Counted from the first letter of the stretch, positions 50,511-60,434 are shown. The stretch is DNA of 64,000 nt from an uncultured Bacteroidales bacterium (GCA_944323825.1 CALUTY010000011.1:1-64000), one strand, 5' to 3'. Notes: generated by a model not told the origin, from the sequence alone. Numbers and translations: made by a program.

Positions 50511-52961
50511 TCAGAACAGCAGGGCGATGCGGTAGACAAGGAATGCCATGAGCCAGGCGAGGATGATGGTGTAGACGGCGGAGCCGATGGCCCATTTCCA
50601 GCCGCCGGCCTCCTGCTTTATGGCGACGAAAGTGGCGATGCATGGGAAATAGAGCAGGACAAACACCATGAAGGCAAGGGCAGAGGCAGGAGTCATGGAG
50701 TGCTGCAGGGCACGTTGGAGCATGGTGTCGCCGGATGCCTCGGAATCAATGTCCTCTGCGCTGTACATCACGCCGAGGGTGCTGACGACGAGCTCCTTGG
50801 CGCCGATGCCTGAAAGGATACCGACTCCCATCCGCCAGTCGAAGCCGAGAGGCTCAAGAACAGGCTCGATGGCCTTGCCGATGTAGCCGATATAGGAATT
50901 TTCCTGCTGCTCGGCCACGGTGTCATATGCCTTGTGGTTCGGGAAATAGCCGAGGAACCAGATGATGATGGAACATACGAGGATGATGCCGGCCATCTTG
51001 TGAAGGTACTGCTTTCCCTTCTCCCAGGTGTGACGGAATACGGACTTGGCGGTAGGCACGCGGTACGGAGGAAGCTCCATGACGAAAGGAAGGTCGTCGT
51101 CCTTGATGAAGCGGCTCATGACCTTGGCGGAAAGTACGGCCAGGACAATGCCGAGGGCATAGACGCCGAGCATGACAAGGCCTCCGTAATGCGGGAAGAA
51201 CGCACCCACAAGCAGGATGTAGATTGGAAGCCTGCCGGCGCAGGACATCAGCGGAATCACGAGGATGGTGATGAGGCGGCTCTTGCGGCTCTCGATAGTC
51301 CTTGTGGCCATGATTGCAGGCACATTGCATCCGAAGCCCATTATCATAGGGATGAATGACTTGCCGTGAAGCCCCATCTTGTGCATCAGCTTGTCCATGA
51401 TGAAGGCTGCACGGGCCATATATCCGGAGTCTTCAAGCAGTGATATGAACAGATAGAGGATGAGGATGTTGGGCAGGAAGACGAGCACGCTGCCTACACC
51501 GCCTATGATGCCGTCCACGACAAGGTCCTTGAATGCCCCATCCTTCATATAGGTGCCGCAGAAGGCGCCGAATTTCTCCACAAGCCACTCTATCCACTGC
51601 ATGGGATAGTCTCCTATCGCGAATGTGCATTCGAACACAAGGTAGAGCATGAGGAAAAATATCGGGAAGGCAAGCCACTTGTTCGTGACAATGGCATCAA
51701 TCCTGTCCGTTATGGTGTTCTTGCGCCTCTGTCCGTTGAAAGGATGGTATGTCTCGGCCAGCGCCCCCTGGATGAAGGCATATTTGGCATCTACTATGGC
51801 GGATTCTGTCGTGGCCTGAAGGAGGCTGTCTATACGCTTCTGCTCCTCATACCTTGCAGCAATTATTTCATCCCTGTTCGGAAGGACCTCTATGACCTTT
51901 TCTATATCCTTGTCATTTTCGAGATATTTGATGGCAAGGTATCTGGTCGAATATTTGAATCTTATCTCTTCATTCTTCTGAATCAGGAGCTTTATCCTGT
52001 CTATGCTCTTTTCCAGCTCCGCCCCGTGGTTGATATGGATGTGGCGGCTCAGCTGCGGAGTGTTCCGTTCATATATCTGGATGACGGTGTCGAAAAGCTG
52101 CTGGATGCCTTCCCCGTTGCGGCTGACGGTGGGAACAATCGGCAGGCCGAGAAGGTGACCGAGGGTCTTCAGGTCCAGTTCATCCTTCCTCGCACGGAGT
52201 TCATCGTACATGTTGAGAGCCATCACCACGCGGAGATTCATGTCTATCAGCTGCGTGGTCAGGTAGAGGTTGCGTTCGAGATTGGAGGCGTCCACGACAT
52301 TGATGACCACATCCGGCATTTCCTCTATGAGGTTCCGGCGGACATAGAGCTCTTCAGGGCTGTATGCGGAAAGGGAATATGTACCCGGAAGGTCGACAAG
52401 GGTGAATTTGTAGCCGCCGTATTCAAATTTGCCTTCCTTGGCATCGACGGTCACCCCGCTGTAGTTGCCCACATGTTCGTGGCTGCCCGAGGCGATGTTG
52501 AAAAGGGATGTCTTTCCGCAGTTGGGATTGCCGACAAGGGCCACCCTTATCATCTTCCTGCGCTCGTCGGCGAGGTGCTCCATCTCCTTTTCTATAGACC
52601 TGTCATCGCCATTTCCGGCGGCAGACTTTCTGACTGCGGCTTTCCCGGAGGCAACTTCTCCGGAGGCAGCGTCTTCGCAATCGTCAGCCTCGATAGGCGG
52701 CACCGGTTCCTGTGAAGCCAATGCCTCCTTGGCCTCAGTCTCGCTGATGACCTCTATCTTGTCTGCCTCCTCCCTCCTCAGAGACAGTTTGTAGCCTATG
52801 ATTTCATATTCGATGGGATCTTTAAGGGGAGCATTGAGAACGACCTTCACGAGCTTCCCGCGCACAAATCCCATCTCAATGATTCTCTTGCGGAAGCTTC
52901 CGTGCCCATGCACTTTCACTATCACGCCGCGTTCCCCTGTCCTCAATTCAGATAATTTCAT
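50511..52961 (-). CDS. feoAB: Fused FeoA-FeoB ferrous iron transporter
   Basis: The protein has 816 residues. Residues 1-75 are an SH3-like FeoA domain (MKLSELRTGERGVIVKVHGH). Residues 76-135 are a Glu/Ala-rich linker. The FeoB G domain has G1 GNPNCGKTS (144-152), G2-region Thr in 'GNYSGVTVD', G3 DLPG (190-193) and G4 NMYD (250-253). From about 420 there are two Gate repeats with conserved cysteines (GFGCNVPAIMATR and 'LYFPCIATFVAIKQE') and about eight TM helices. It imports Fe(II) across the inner membrane. FeoA-FeoB fusion is usual in Bacteroidota. Transcribed as a single gene. Confidence 0.97.
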   Translation of the reverse strand: MKLSELRTGERGVIVKVHGHGSFRKRIIEMGFVRGKLVKVVLNAPLKDPIEYEIIGYKLSLRREEADKIEVISETEAKEALASQEPVPPIEADDCEDAASGEVASGKAAVRKSAAGNGDDRSIEKEMEHLADERRKMIRVALVGNPNCGKTSLFNIASGSHEHVGNYSGVTVDAKEGKFEYGGYKFTLVDLPGTYSLSAYSPEELYVRRNLIEEMPDVVINVVDASNLERNLYLTTQLIDMNLRVVMALNMYDELRARKDELDLKTLGHLLGLPIVPTVSRNGEGIQQLFDTVIQIYERNTPQLSRHIHINHGAELEKSIDRIKLLIQKNEEIRFKYSTRYLAIKYLENDKDIEKVIEVLPNRDEIIAARYEEQKRIDSLLQATTESAIVDAKYAFIQGALAETYHPFNGQRRKNTITDRIDAIVTNKWLAFPIFFLMLYLVFECTFAIGDYPMQWIEWLVEKFGAFCGTYMKDGAFKDLVVDGIIGGVGSVLVFLPNILILYLFISLLEDSGYMARAAFIMDKLMHKMGLHGKSFIPMIMGFGCNVPAIMATRTIESRKSRLITILVIPLMSCAGRLPIYILLVGAFFPHYGGLVMLGVYALGIVLAVLSAKVMSRFIKDDDLPFVMELPPYRVPTAKSVFRHTWEKGKQYLHKMAGIILVCSIIIWFLGYFPNHKAYDTVAEQQENSYIGYIGKAIEPVLEPLGFDWRMGVGILSGIGAKELVVSTLGVMYSAEDIDSEASGDTMLQRALQHSMTPASALAFMVFVLLYFPCIATFVAIKQEAGGWKWAIGSAVYTIILAWLMAFLVYRIALLF

Positions 52962-53049
52962 TGTTTTCTTCTTTTTGTTCGGGAAGCCGTCCGGACCTCA
53001 CTCAGTCCCCGCCGGCCGCCCTGTTGATTCTGCCGTCTGTTTTCCGGCG

Positions 53050-53168
53050 CCGAAGATACAAAAAATGCCGCCACCCCAATCATTTGTCCCCATAAATTAT
53101 TGTCATAATCCCAATTAATCACGATTCATCCCCGCCCCGCTCCCTAATAATTGGTACAACCAAATATA
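53050..53168 (-). promoter_or_regulatory. Candidate promoters for feoAB
   Basis: Two candidates on the minus strand. TATATTTG at 53168-53161 is a perfect -7 without a clear -33. TATCTTCG at 53057-53050 is one base off, with ATTG 19-20 bases upstream. In the 357-base gap 52962-53318 nothing else is seen besides the tandem repeat that starts at 53281. Confidence 0.4.
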
Positions 53169-53280
53169 TGGCAAAATCAACCACTACTACTATCGGAACT
53201 TGATCTTCGTGTCTAATTTTTTCAGATGCGCCATTTAAACATACATACAAGAAACTGTTATACAATTCATTACAACAAGA

Positions 53281-53324
53281 CGCGTCTAAATCGCGTCTAA
53301 ATCGCGTCTAAATCGCGTCTAAAT
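53281..53324. repeat. Four tandem copies of an 11-base unit
   Basis: CGCGTCTAAAT occurs four times without a mismatch (53281, 53292, 53303, 53314). The last copy contains the stop codon of the AlbA-type gene. Each copy can pair with TTTAGACGC at 53332-53340 inside the gene, so the last forms a terminator-like hairpin. Expansion of one arm by slippage is likely. Confidence 0.85.
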
Positions 53325-53340
53325 TTTGACTTTTAGACGC
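53315..53340 (-). terminator. Hairpin overlapping the stop codon of the AlbA-type gene
   Basis: GCGTCTAAA (53315-53323) pairs fully with TTTAGACGC (53332-53340) around an 8-base loop. No long T-run follows because the repeated arm follows instead. Terminator function is uncertain. Confidence 0.35.
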
Positions 53341-54671
53341 CATATGGAATTATTGCCTCTTGTATCATTGGCTATCTTCTTCTGTTTCTTCAATTTGGAC
53401 AAAAGATTCCTGATTTTGTTCTTTTTCTGTTCATCGTTCAGCATATCCGGAAGGGCAGGCCAAAGCAATTCCGTTATCTCCGTTTTTGACAATGTCTTAT
53501 GATCCTTCAAAGAAACAAGCAACAATTCTTCACAAGCCTTGTTCTGCAATCCCTTATGTCTGGAATAAATTACAGTCTGCCCTGTCTTCCTGGCTATATC
53601 TTTGGCAATAAAGAGATTCGGTTTCTTGCCCTCAACCAGTTTCCTGCTTCTCAGGCGTTTCATCTCCAAATCAGTCAGAGGCTTGCCAAGCTGAAAGCGG
53701 TTAAGAAGTTCTATTTCAATGAGTGACAGGTCAGTGTTTTTTGCCAGCAGGTTGGCGTAATTCAAATCTAGAATCTTTCCGATTATTGTCACTTCCACCC
53801 TGTCACTGGAAATATTGTAGTCAGGCAACGGGAAAAGACGGTCCCGCTGACAGGCATACATCTTACGGATACCGCTTCCTATGGTATCCACCATTTTAAG
53901 TCCCACCATTGCTGTCACAAGAAATGGATTTCTGTAACTTTCCTCAGGAGCATTGCTTTCCAGAACATTTTCAATCGTGCCGGGAATGAATGCCCCCTTG
54001 TTGGAGAATACCAGCTTGTCATCATATTCCACCACATTGATCTGTCCTCCCATTGTATAATCCTGGTGCGCAATGGCATTATTGATGGCTTCCCTGATTA
54101 CATACGGTTCATAAGTATCTATTTCTTCGGGGAACAATGTCTGGAACTCCGTATTGATATAACGGTATTTCAGATTCCGTATCCTGTCATATATCCTGTC
54201 AACGGCAAGAATAAACGGACATGTGGCAATCATATAATCTCTCTCTGTCCCCTTGGCATCCTTCAAAATCCATTTGATTTTGGCTACCGCAGGAGAAATC
54301 ATATATTCGCTTTCTTCCTTTCCCAGAAGAATTATGGCCGTATTCGTAATCTTGCCCTTGATAGTGATTTTTGCCTTATTCAGAAACGTCATATCGTCCC
54401 ATCCGGCAATTTCTGCAGATTTTTCACTGTGTGCTGCAGAATACAGTTCCCTGGCCTTGGAAATTGCTGCCGGGTCCAGATCCTCAATGGACGCATCCGA
54501 AATGATGCCCGCACTCCAGTCCCTGCTGAATCGCTGCGCTCGGATCTGCTCTATTTTCTGTATGTTAAGAGCCACAAGCGACTCTCCGTCCCTGCCATAA
54601 TAATGACCTTTATATGCTATGGGAATACCTTGAGGGGCAGCTGCAACCTCAAATTTGTGAACTCGCAACAT
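53319..54671 (-). CDS. AlbA_2/HATPase_c_4-type regulator, N-terminally truncated
   Basis: From ATG 54671 (MLRVHKFEVAAAPQG) the protein has 450 residues. Its first 45 residues match only the end of an AlbA_2 (Schlafen-type) domain ('PIAYKGHYYGRDGESLVALN'); the preceding 80-100 residues with the domain core are missing. Next come the middle region, an HATPase-like part (REAINNAIAHQDY at about 235-247, 'DDKLVFSNKGAFIPG') and a C-terminal winged-helix region (about 340-445, 'LSKTEITELLWPALPD'). The family has poorly known roles in regulation or defence. The gene begins 7 bases after the TolC stop, so a deletion has probably joined them. Confidence 0.8.
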   Translation of the reverse strand: MLRVHKFEVAAAPQGIPIAYKGHYYGRDGESLVALNIQKIEQIRAQRFSRDWSAGIISDASIEDLDPAAISKARELYSAAHSEKSAEIAGWDDMTFLNKAKITIKGKITNTAIILLGKEESEYMISPAVAKIKWILKDAKGTERDYMIATCPFILAVDRIYDRIRNLKYRYINTEFQTLFPEEIDTYEPYVIREAINNAIAHQDYTMGGQINVVEYDDKLVFSNKGAFIPGTIENVLESNAPEESYRNPFLVTAMVGLKMVDTIGSGIRKMYACQRDRLFPLPDYNISSDRVEVTIIGKILDLNYANLLAKNTDLSLIEIELLNRFQLGKPLTDLEMKRLRSRKLVEGKKPNLFIAKDIARKTGQTVIYSRHKGLQNKACEELLLVSLKDHKTLSKTEITELLWPALPDMLNDEQKKNKIRNLLSKLKKQKKIANDTRGNNSIWRLKVKI

Positions 54672-54678
54672 AGCCGCT

Positions 54679-55971
54679 CTATAGGCGGTTTTTGTAGAGG
54701 CGGGCCATGAGCTTGTGGTAATTGTTGCGGAGGGTGATGCAGGAGGTGAGATTGGAGTAGATGGAGGAGGTTTCGACAAAATAGTCGATGAGGGAGATTT
54801 CGCCTGACTCGACGGCTTTCTGGAGGAGGGAAAGGGTTTCCCTCATGAGAGGCTCGTCGTAGGCACTGAGGGCGGATTCGGTCTGGCGGATCTCGGTCAG
54901 GATGGAGCGGACTTCGGCTTCAGACTGCAGACGGACGGAGTTGAGGGCGCTGCTCGCGGCAACTGAGCGGGCCTTGGCCGTGGCGACCTTGCGGTGGTTG
55001 GAGAAAAGAGGGATGGAGCCGCCGACAAGAAAGCCATGTTCGGCTTCACGGATGTCCGTATTGCGGCGGTAGCCGACCTCAAATCTCGGAATCCAGCCCT
55101 GACGGTTCACGGCAATTTCCTTCTGCGCGGCTTCGGCAGCGCTCTCGGCAGCGTGGATGGACGCATCGGAAGACAGATATTCCTCAACAGCCGCATCCGG
55201 GTCAACGACCTCCTCCACAAGAGGATAGAAATCGGCATCGAAGACTATCGGCTGGCCGCCGTTCATGGACTGCAGGGCACGGCAGGCGGCATCGAGGGCC
55301 GCACTGTTGGCAGCGACATCGGTGGCAACACTCATGAGCTCCATCCGGATCTTGTTGACTTCCAGCGCAGAGGCGTCTCCGCTTTCAAGACGCTGGCGAT
55401 AAAGCAGCAGGAGTTCGTCCGCTATTTCGGACTGCATGGAAAGCAGTTCTCCGGTCTGGCGGTACATTATGATGTCAAGGCAGAGGGACTTCGCATCAAG
55501 AAGAATCCGGCGCCTCTCATTTGCAAGGCTGCTGTTGAGGGAGGCACGGGACAATTCATTCCTCTTGTGCTTTGCCGCATAGAGGGTCGGAAAGTCAAAG
55601 CCCTGGGAAACCACGAGCTCGGAACCAGCCTGCCCGGAAACACCGCCCTTGTAGAAAGAGCTGTATTCCACCGAAGGGTCTTCAAGCATATTTTCGCTTT
55701 TCATCTGGAGCGACTGCGCCTCGACATCACTCATGATGGAAATCAGCTCAGGGTTGTTGGCCTCGACTGCAGCAAGGACATCGTCCAGATTCTGTGTATG
55801 CAGCACTTCCCGGGCATCTGACGAAAGCCCTGACGCAGATTCCGCATTTGCCGTCACGGCACTTCCGGACCGGTCAGCAAGACTGTCCGCAGGAGCCGCA
55901 GGCTGTGCGGCCGATTGGAAAACTGCCGCTGAAAACATCATTGCCGCAATGGCATATCTTTTTATATTCAT
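54679..55971 (-). CDS. TolC/CzcC-like outer membrane factor of metal efflux system
   Basis: The protein has 430 residues with signal peptide MNIKRYAIAAMMFSAAVFQSAA. It is made of long amphipathic helices arranged as two OEP repeats ('LDDVLAAVEANNPELISIMS', 'SLNSSLANERRRILLDAKSL', 'SALNSVRLQSEAEVRSILTE'). Together with the two genes upstream it forms the outer-membrane exit duct of a CusCBA/CzcCBA-like pump. The 53-base gap to the pump gene contains a short palindrome at 55998-56024. Confidence 0.9.
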   Translation of the reverse strand: MNIKRYAIAAMMFSAAVFQSAAQPAAPADSLADRSGSAVTANAESASGLSSDAREVLHTQNLDDVLAAVEANNPELISIMSDVEAQSLQMKSENMLEDPSVEYSSFYKGGVSGQAGSELVVSQGFDFPTLYAAKHKRNELSRASLNSSLANERRRILLDAKSLCLDIIMYRQTGELLSMQSEIADELLLLYRQRLESGDASALEVNKIRMELMSVATDVAANSAALDAACRALQSMNGGQPIVFDADFYPLVEEVVDPDAAVEEYLSSDASIHAAESAAEAAQKEIAVNRQGWIPRFEVGYRRNTDIREAEHGFLVGGSIPLFSNHRKVATAKARSVAASSALNSVRLQSEAEVRSILTEIRQTESALSAYDEPLMRETLSLLQKAVESGEISLIDYFVETSSIYSNLTSCITLRNNYHKLMARLYKNRL

Positions 55972-55997
55972 TTTATCCGTAGTTTATATGATTATCT

Positions 55998-56024
55998 GGA
56001 TCCCTCGACTGTGCTCGGGATGAC
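55998..56024. repeat. Short intergenic palindrome between efflux genes
   Basis: GGATCCCTCGACTGTGCTCG then GGATGAC: ATCCC and GGGAT arms flank a 12-base centre. The text is of the type that recurs between genes in Bacteroidota. No T-tract follows, so it is more likely a dispersed repeat or mRNA-processing hairpin than a terminator. Confidence 0.4.
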
Positions 56025-59000
56025 TCATTGCGGGTCTTCCACTCCGGCATCGGCCTCTTTCCTGTGCAGCCACCAGTACATCACCGGCACTATGAAGCCG
56101 TTGAGGAAGGTGGAGGTGAGCAGGCCGCCCAAAATCACTTTCGCCATCGGGCTCTGTATCTCATTTCCCGGCAGGTCGCCTTTCACTGCAAGCGGAATCA
56201 GCGCAAGGGCCGACGAGAGGGCTGTCATCAGGATAGGGTTCAGCCTGTCGAGGGAGCCGTGTATGATGCTGTCATAGAGGGAATGACCCTGTTCCCGGAG
56301 CAGATTGTAATGGCTTATCAGCAGCATTCCGTTCCTGGTGGCTATGCCGAACAGGGAAATGAAGCCGATGATGGCAGGGATGCTCACTTCTCCGGTGGTG
56401 AAAAGGAGGGCGAATACGCCTCCGATGAGGGCAAGAGGCAGGTTCAGCAGCACCACACCGCTCTGTGCGGCGCTCTTGAACTGCATATACAGGAGCAGGA
56501 AGATGACGATGATGCTCATGAACGAAGTCAGAAGCAATATGCGGCTGGCAGCCTTCTCGCTCTCGAACTGGCCGCCGTATTCTATATGGTAGCCCTCAGG
56601 CAGCTCAATCTCCCTGTCCACAATCTCCCTGATGTCATCCACCACGCTTCCCAGGTCTCGGCCTGCGGCATTGGCGGAGATGACCACCTTGCGTTTCACA
56701 TTCTCCCTGTTGATGGCATTCGGACCGGTCGAAGAAACCACATCAGCGACATACGAAAGCGGCAGCTTGTTGCCATCGGCATCGTCTATCATGAGATTCC
56801 TTATCTTTTCAGCAGAACTTCTGTCGGCCTCGGAGGCACGCACGACAAGATTGAAGGCCTTGCCCTGCTCATAGACCTGCGACACCGTTTCCCCGGCCAT
56901 GTTGACCGTGATGAACTCATTGAATGCAGGCATTGAAATGCCGTATTTTGCAAGCATTTCCCGCTTCGGGACAATCTTTATCTCAGGCCGCTCGATCTGC
57001 TGCTCCACATTCAGGTCGGCAATCCCCTCCACACCGCTGATTGCATTCTTTATCCGGTTGCCGATAGTGAACATGCGGTTGAGGTCATCACCGAAAAGCT
57101 TGATGGCGATGCTGGCCTGGGTGCCGCTCAGCATGGCATCTATCCTGTGGCTTATCGGCTGGCCTATCTCGATGTTGGCCCCAGTGATTGTCGAAAGCTT
57201 TTCCCTGACTTCAGCCAGAAGCTCGGCATGAGACCTGCCGTTGAGCTCGAACGGAGCCTCTATCTCGGACACATTCACTCCGAGGGCATGTTCATCCAGT
57301 TCCGCACGCCCGGTCTTCCTCGCCACGGTCTGTATCTCCGGTATCGAAAGCAGCAGTTCTTCCGCCTGACGGCCTATCCTGTCCGATTCTTCAAGGGAGA
57401 TTCCCGGCAGGGAACTTACATTTATCGTGAACGAGCCTTCATTGAACGGCGGCAGGAAGCTGTGCCCGAGGGTGAAGAACAGGCCGAGAGCCACCCCGAA
57501 GAGGGCCACGGTCGCACTCACCGTACCGATTTTGTGCCTCATCACCCATTCGAGGGCCTTCCTGTAATATTTCTTCAGCCAAACCGCGAGGAAGGCCTCC
57601 TTCGGCACTCCGTCCCCTTTCACTTTATAATCAAGCATATAACTGCACAGAACCGGGGTCAGGGTAAGGGCCACCAATGTGGAGGCGAAAAGTGCCGTGA
57701 TGAATGCGATTCCGAGCGGGGCAAGCATCCTGCCTTCCATTCCGGAAAGGAAGAAAAGCGGCACGAAGCTCACCACTATTATCAGAGTTGAATTGAGAAT
57801 CGGCATCCTGACTTCCTTCGAAGCCTCGAAGACGACCTCCAGAATCGGTCTGCGTTCAGACTCCGGCAGAGCCTTGTTGGCCCTTATGTGCTTCCAGACA
57901 TTTTCCACATCGACTATCGCATCGTCCACCAGCGAGCCGATGGCAATGGCGAGGCCTCCGAGGCTCATCGTATTGATGGTCATTCCCATCCAGTTCAATG
58001 TCAATATGGAAATCAATACGGACAAAGGCAGGGTGATGAGAGAAATGACCGTCGTCCTGACATTCGCCAGAAAGAGGATAAGAACAATGACCACGAAAAA
58101 TGCCCCCTCATACAATGAGGACTTGACATTGCTGATGGAACTTTCAATGAAGCGTGCCTGGCGGAAGGTGTCCGTGGAAATCTTCACATCCGGAGGCAGG
58201 TTCTTCTGCACATCCTTCAATGCCTCCTCCAGCTTGGCCGTGAGTTCCAATGTGCCCGTTTCCGGCTGTTTGGTGACGGTGACAAGCACCGCAGGCTTTC
58301 CCTTTTCAGATGCAAGCCCCAGTTTCGGCTGCTGCGCACCGACCTGCACATCCGCCACATCCTCCAATGTGACAGGAGCCCCGCCGACAGTCTTTATCAC
58401 CGACCTTGCCATTTCACGGATGTCATCCGTGGAAACCACGCCTCTGACTATATATTCATTGCCATATTCATATATGACACCGCCGTTGGTGTTCCGGTTC
58501 ATCCCCCTTGTCACGGCCATCACCTCTCCGAGGGTGACCCCGTAATATTTCATCTTGTCCGGATGGATGAGCACCTGATATTCCTTTATGTCCCCGCCGA
58601 GGACCGCCACCTGCGCAACACCTCCGGTGGAAAGGAGGCGCGGCCTTATCGTCCAGTCGGCTATGGTCCTGAGGTTCAGCATTGAAGTGGTGTCGGCAGT
58701 CATTCCGACAATCAGCAGTTCGCCAAGGATCGAGGACTGCGGACCGAGCGTAGGGTTGCCCACATTTTCCGGCAGTTCCTCCGCTGCCATAGCTATCTTT
58801 TCCGAAACTATCTGGCGGGCAAGATAGATGTCCATGTCCCAGTCAAACTCCACCCACACCACGGAAAATCCCGTAGTCGAGGAAGAGCGCACCCGGCGGA
58901 CGCCGGTAGCCCCGTTGACCGCAGTCTCTATCGGGAATGTCACCAGCTGCTCGACTTCCTCCGCAGCCATTCCTCCGGCCTCCGTCATCACCACCACGGT

Positions 59001-59135
59001 CGGCGCATTCAGGTCCGGGAAGACATCCACCTCCGTGCGGTTCATAACATATACCCCAGCAACCATGAGCAGTGCCGATGCCACGAGTATCAGCAGACGG
59101 TTGTTCAGGGAAAATTGTATTATCCTGTTCAGCAT
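56025..59135 (-). CDS. CusA/CzcA-type heavy-metal RND efflux pump
   Basis: This 1036-residue inner-membrane RND transporter has 12 TM helices and two large periplasmic loops. It begins 'MLNRIIQFSLNNRLLILVAS' and has 'NRTEVDVFPDLNAPTVVVMT', the HME pattern. The proton relay is in TM4: Asp404, Asp405 and Glu411 in GSLVDDAIVDVENVW, as in CzcA/CusA. The periplasmic metal site residues are not clear from sequence alone, so Cu(I)/Ag(I) versus Zn/Co/Cd cannot be decided. It is 12 bases from the adaptor gene. Confidence 0.95.
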   Translation of the reverse strand: MLNRIIQFSLNNRLLILVASALLMVAGVYVMNRTEVDVFPDLNAPTVVVMTEAGGMAAEEVEQLVTFPIETAVNGATGVRRVRSSSTTGFSVVWVEFDWDMDIYLARQIVSEKIAMAAEELPENVGNPTLGPQSSILGELLIVGMTADTTSMLNLRTIADWTIRPRLLSTGGVAQVAVLGGDIKEYQVLIHPDKMKYYGVTLGEVMAVTRGMNRNTNGGVIYEYGNEYIVRGVVSTDDIREMARSVIKTVGGAPVTLEDVADVQVGAQQPKLGLASEKGKPAVLVTVTKQPETGTLELTAKLEEALKDVQKNLPPDVKISTDTFRQARFIESSISNVKSSLYEGAFFVVIVLILFLANVRTTVISLITLPLSVLISILTLNWMGMTINTMSLGGLAIAIGSLVDDAIVDVENVWKHIRANKALPESERRPILEVVFEASKEVRMPILNSTLIIVVSFVPLFFLSGMEGRMLAPLGIAFITALFASTLVALTLTPVLCSYMLDYKVKGDGVPKEAFLAVWLKKYYRKALEWVMRHKIGTVSATVALFGVALGLFFTLGHSFLPPFNEGSFTINVSSLPGISLEESDRIGRQAEELLLSIPEIQTVARKTGRAELDEHALGVNVSEIEAPFELNGRSHAELLAEVREKLSTITGANIEIGQPISHRIDAMLSGTQASIAIKLFGDDLNRMFTIGNRIKNAISGVEGIADLNVEQQIERPEIKIVPKREMLAKYGISMPAFNEFITVNMAGETVSQVYEQGKAFNLVVRASEADRSSAEKIRNLMIDDADGNKLPLSYVADVVSSTGPNAINRENVKRKVVISANAAGRDLGSVVDDIREIVDREIELPEGYHIEYGGQFESEKAASRILLLTSFMSIIVIFLLLYMQFKSAAQSGVVLLNLPLALIGGVFALLFTTGEVSIPAIIGFISLFGIATRNGMLLISHYNLLREQGHSLYDSIIHGSLDRLNPILMTALSSALALIPLAVKGDLPGNEIQSPMAKVILGGLLTSTFLNGFIVPVMYWWLHRKEADAGVEDPQ

Positions 59136-59147
59136 TGTCTTCTATTT

Positions 59148-60434
59148 TCAATGGTTATGCGTATGGGCAGGGATTGCATTGCTTGCCGAAGCCAGCCTGA
59201 CATTGTAGGCTCCCTTGACCACCACATTGTCCCCGGCCTTGATGCCGGAAAGGATTTCCGTCCGCGCACCGTCGCTTTCTCCAAGCGTGACCTCACGCTT
59301 CGTGTAGCAGCTTGCGTCCATCTTGAGATATACGAAATACAGCCCCTGTTCCTCCGTGATGGCCGACACCGGCAGGGAAAGCACATTTTCACGCTTTGAA
59401 GTCAGGAGCCAGACCTCTGCGAACGAGCCGGGCACCACGCTTCCCCTGTTGTCGAACTCGAATGTGACCGGAATATAATAGGAGCCGTCAGAAGAACTGC
59501 GGCCAGATGAAACAAGCCTGCCTCCGAGGGAAGCGATGCTCTGCACATGGTCATCGTATGGGGTCATGAAATTGGCCGAAACTATCTGGCCCAGCCGCCC
59601 GTAGTATCTCTGCGAAAGGTCCGCCTTCAGCACAAGCCTGCGGTTCTGTGTGACGCTTGCAAGCGGAGTCCCCATCGGCACATAATCCCCTTCGCTGACC
59701 AAAAGGCTTTTGACATATCCCTTGAAAGGAGCCTCAACGACAACCCCCGTACCATCCGCATTCGGTTTCAGGGCCTCGTATGCCATACGGGCATTTTCAT
59801 ATTCCTCCTTGATTCTCAGGAAATCCTTCTGCGACACGATGCGGCTTTCCACAAGTCCGGAAGCCCGCTCGTATTCCGCCTTGGCGGTTTCATATGCTAC
59901 CTTGGCCTTGCCTATGCGGTTGCCGTCCTGGATTCCTCCCGAAACTATGGAGAACAGCGGCTTACCCCCGTCCACTTCGGAGCCTTCCACATAATTGCCC
60001 CCGAACGACACAATGCCGTCCGCCGGAGCCACCACCGTCATCTCATCTCCCTGTGCCGGCAGTATCTGCCCGCCTGTCTTTATCACTCCCGAAAACGGTC
60101 CCGGAACGACGGTCTCCGCCACAATCCCTGCAGCTGCCGCCTTCTCCGCCGGAATCACTATCTCGTCCGTATGTCCTTCACCGGCCTCTCCTGCCGCATG
60201 TCCGTGTGCATCTTCCTCATGGCCTGCCACCTCATGTCCATGCATTGCATCATGGTCATGCGGGTCCTCCCCGTCATGATGATGCACAGCCTCTTCCGCA
60301 TCATGATGCAGATGGTCATGTGCGGCCGCCTCCGCACCGTGTTCCCCATGATTTTCTCCGTGATTGTGCCCAGCCCCACAGGACCAGAGAAGCAGCATCC
60401 CCGCCGCTCCCAAAACAAGGATAAGTCTTTTCAT
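59148..60434 (-). CDS. CusB/CzcB-type adaptor with His-rich N-terminus
   Basis: The 428-residue lipoprotein (LLLWSC, Cys19) has at 22-88 a stretch with about 19 His and many Asp/Glu (HNHGENHGEHG, HDHLHHD, HHHDGEDPHDHD), and a second His cluster at the C-terminus (HTHNH). The core is a membrane-fusion protein: barrel-sandwich (MTVVAPADGIVSFGGNYVEG), a long hairpin ('KVAYETAKAEYERASGLVES') and a beta-barrel. The His-rich part would collect periplasmic metal (Zn, Ni, Co or Cu) and pass it to the pump. First gene of the three-gene operon. Confidence 0.93.
   Translation of the reverse strand: MKRLILVLGAAGMLLLWSCGAGHNHGENHGEHGAEAAAHDHLHHDAEEAVHHHDGEDPHDHDAMHGHEVAGHEEDAHGHAAGEAGEGHTDEIVIPAEKAAAAGIVAETVVPGPFSGVIKTGGQILPAQGDEMTVVAPADGIVSFGGNYVEGSEVDGGKPLFSIVSGGIQDGNRIGKAKVAYETAKAEYERASGLVESRIVSQKDFLRIKEEYENARMAYEALKPNADGTGVVVEAPFKGYVKSLLVSEGDYVPMGTPLASVTQNRRLVLKADLSQRYYGRLGQIVSANFMTPYDDHVQSIASLGGRLVSSGRSSSDGSYYIPVTFEFDNRGSVVPGSFAEVWLLTSKRENVLSLPVSAITEEQGLYFVYLKMDASCYTKREVTLGESDGARTEILSGIKAGDNVVVKGAYNVRLASASNAIPAHTHNH

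Noticed and set aside
53281..53324. Tandem repeat as a CRISPR array
   Set aside because: The unit is 11 bases with no spacers, and no cas genes are near.
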